Below are positions 62,523-64,000 of a stretch of DNA of 64,000 nucleotides, piece by piece; the first letter of the stretch is position 1; each line of letters begins with the position of its first letter. Below the pieces are notes generated by a model. The model worked only from the letters and a program-made list of their open reading frames with translations, was not told the origin of the DNA and did not search any database. The translations under genes and the position numbers were made by a program. The stretch comes from Hermodice carunculata (taxonomy: Eukaryota > Annelida > Polychaeta > Eunicida > Amphinomidae). The stretch is taken from NCBI GenBank assembly GCA_964020975.1, contig OZ026630.1, positions 59,835,812 through 59,899,811 of the forward strand. The letters are read 5' to 3'.

Positions 62523-62870
62523 TGTACTATTCACCCCATTGCCTTACATGGTACTTAACAGGAATGCAAAAATTAGCCCCCCCCCCCCCCAAAAATAAAA
62601 AACAAAAACAAAAACAAAAACAAACAAAAAAACCAAAAAAACATTTAAAATCCAAAATCCATTGCAGCAACACCATCACTTGAACAAAGTGGGTAGATAC
62701 CAACCCAATGTACATCCCCACCAAGTTTGAAGTGAATCTGGCCAATTTTTTGGAGAAGAAGTTGAAAATGTGAACTAGCATTGGAATCCCAGTTGACTTA
62801 TACAGTAATGAACAGAAATGTATGCAGTTTGACCTTTCAAAATCACTCAGGTTTAAAAGAACCATATAAA
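62523..62870 (+). repeat. Family A body unit, fragment
   Basis: 'cattgccttacatggtactt', 'ccaacccaatgtacatcccc', 'accaagtttgaagtgaatct' and 'ctagcattggaatcccagtt' match family A units. A C-run and AAAAC repeats at 62578-62640 interrupt it. No head or tail. Confidence 0.6.
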
Positions 62871-63099
62871 TAGAGAAAGCCTATAGGTATTTTCCTATTA
62901 ATGTTTGATAGTAACCTTGGGCCTACGATGCACCATAAAGAAGGTACCAGCCAATATGTGAAAATTGCTGATTCAGCAGAAAAATATAACGGACCCACAG
63001 ATTATCTATACAAAATTAGGAGGCAATAGGTTGAGAGGAGAGAGTAATATAATGAAAAGCAGATATGCGGCAGAGACAGCTAGTGGATGACGGGACTAA
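62871..63099. other. Mixed fragments, nothing clear
   Basis: 'taccagccaatatgtg' near 62945 resembles a family F phrase. Otherwise unrecognised. Confidence 0.35.
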
Positions 63100-63425
63100 A
63101 CACTATATGCATAATAATCAGAGGAAACTGGTAAACATTTTTTTGAGATACCGGGGTAATGTTGTCCCCTTGTGCGCCACTTAGAAGGCCTTGAAATAAA
63201 TACTGTAAAAGTTTCATAAAAAATTCAAAAATATCAAGAGGAAGCTGCTTTTCAATAAGAACCTGGTGCATTATAAGGAACATCTCTGACAAAAATTTGG
63301 TGCAGCTGCAGTGGATTTTTTTTGAGATATCGCAGGAATGTCAACAACATGGCTGGGTGGACAGATGGACAATGCAGAAGATGACCTATCCCCCCCCCCC
63401 CAACTGCTTAATATGTGCCGACAGT
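63100..63425 (+). repeat. Family F body unit and tail, fragment
   Basis: 'gtccccttgtgcgccactta', 'ggccttgaaataaatactgt' and 'catctctgacaaaaatttgg' match family F. It ends with 'ggctgggtggacagatggac', a C-run and 'gccgacagtaaaaa', the family tail. Confidence 0.62.
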
Positions 63426-63900
63426 AAAAAATCAGAAAATGACGGCACCACCATGTAGTAAACAAATTTGGTGGAGATGAAGTCTACGTAAAGTATCAAT
63501 ACGTCTGATAAAGATCCAATGTACGATTTGGGAGAACAGGTCATGAAAAGTAAAAACACACAAGAATTCTTTTTCAACACGAAAAATAATTACAGCACCA
63601 ACTGTTGAACATATCCAGGTCTAGAGGTCCCCAGAAGTGTACCTTTGCAATTTCAAGCCGATTGGCTGGGCAGTTTTGGAGAAGAGGATTTTTTAGAATT
63701 TTGACAAAAAATTGACCAAAAAATTACAAAAGATCCACCAAGGGTTATCCCCACCAAGTTTCAAGTGAATCCAGCTGACAATTTTTGAGAAGTCGAAAAT
63801 GTGAATTGTTCACGGACAGATGCCAACACCAGAGATGATGCCAATGAAGGACAAAGGACCGTAACATAAGCTCAGCTGACTGACAAGTCAGCTGAGCTAG
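63426..63900 (+). mobile_element. Family A-type body and 3' end
   Basis: Body phrases are 'gacggcaccaccatgtagta', 'gccgattggctgggcagttt' and 'ccccaccaagtttcaagtga'. The end has a perfect stem AGCTCAGCTGAC / GTCAGCTGAGCT (63869-63898). No head hairpin is visible upstream, so it is 5' truncated or hybrid. Confidence 0.65.
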
Positions 63901-64000
63901 AATCCTTTCATCATTTTCACAGGTTGCAACATTAGTAAATAAATTGTTTTGTCTTCAACTTTATACTTCTGATGTAATGTGCGTCAATATATCATGTGCA

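Overview
The window is AT-rich animal DNA with no host gene that I can identify. It is dominated by repeats. Tandem 145-180 bp units rich in 'tgacctttgacct' words, GACG/ACGG microsatellite tails, hairpin-headed interspersed elements and frequent 'tacatgta' words suggest a marine invertebrate. A bivalve or other lophotrochozoan is my first guess because the repeats resemble pearl/CvA-type (Helentron-associated) elements known from bivalves. An amphioxus, hemichordate or echinoderm cannot be excluded. I see no rRNA, tRNA, reverse transcriptase, capsid, envelope or bacterial feature.

Layout. 0.2-0.5 kb: a degenerate minisatellite. 0.5-4.2 kb: a hairpin-headed element (family B) with a 2.1 kb family A element inside it and two smaller insertions or duplications. 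4.2-13 kb: mostly single-copy DNA with a 186 bp uninterrupted CT repeat and one perfect HNF1-type palindrome. 13-15.6 kb: two tandem-unit elements, the second ending in a 150 bp AAAG microsatellite. 16.85-19.16 kb: a 231 bp piggyBac-type MITE next to a decayed piggyBac transposase gene, whose 3' end is cut off by a family B element. 19.2-22 kb: a cluster of further repeats. 22-27 kb: single-copy DNA with a degenerate array of GATATC-centred palindromic units, a G-quadruplex motif, a 47 bp palindrome and a short coding-like coiled-coil ORF. 27.3-28.7 kb: a second, well-preserved family A copy. 30.7-31.1 kb: a 207 bp near-identical tandem duplication. 32-34.3 kb: families B, C and D. 34.3-41.8 kb: single-copy DNA with piggyBac MITEs and the longest ORF (206 codons, unidentified). 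41.8-44.3 kb: two head-to-tail family C elements with 145 bp units, interrupted by a 645 bp element with inverted repeats. 44.3-49.5 kb: single-copy DNA and a degenerate 50 bp minisatellite. 49.5-51.2 kb: families F, E, E and B. 51.3-54.9 kb: nothing recognised. 54.9-64 kb: families B, B, a foldback-like array, A, F, D, A, F, A.

The most notable pattern is that several families with different bodies share one architecture. Each has a head AACAAGAGG followed by a short perfect hairpin whose sequence differs between families while pairing is kept. Then come CTCAGCTGAC-like words, tandem body units, a GACG microsatellite and a terminal hairpin ending in TAAAAA. A second class uses the head AACTAGAA plus hairpin. 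The tandem bodies of families C and G also multiply textbook nuclear-receptor half-sites. Family letters A-I and K are labels used only in this report.
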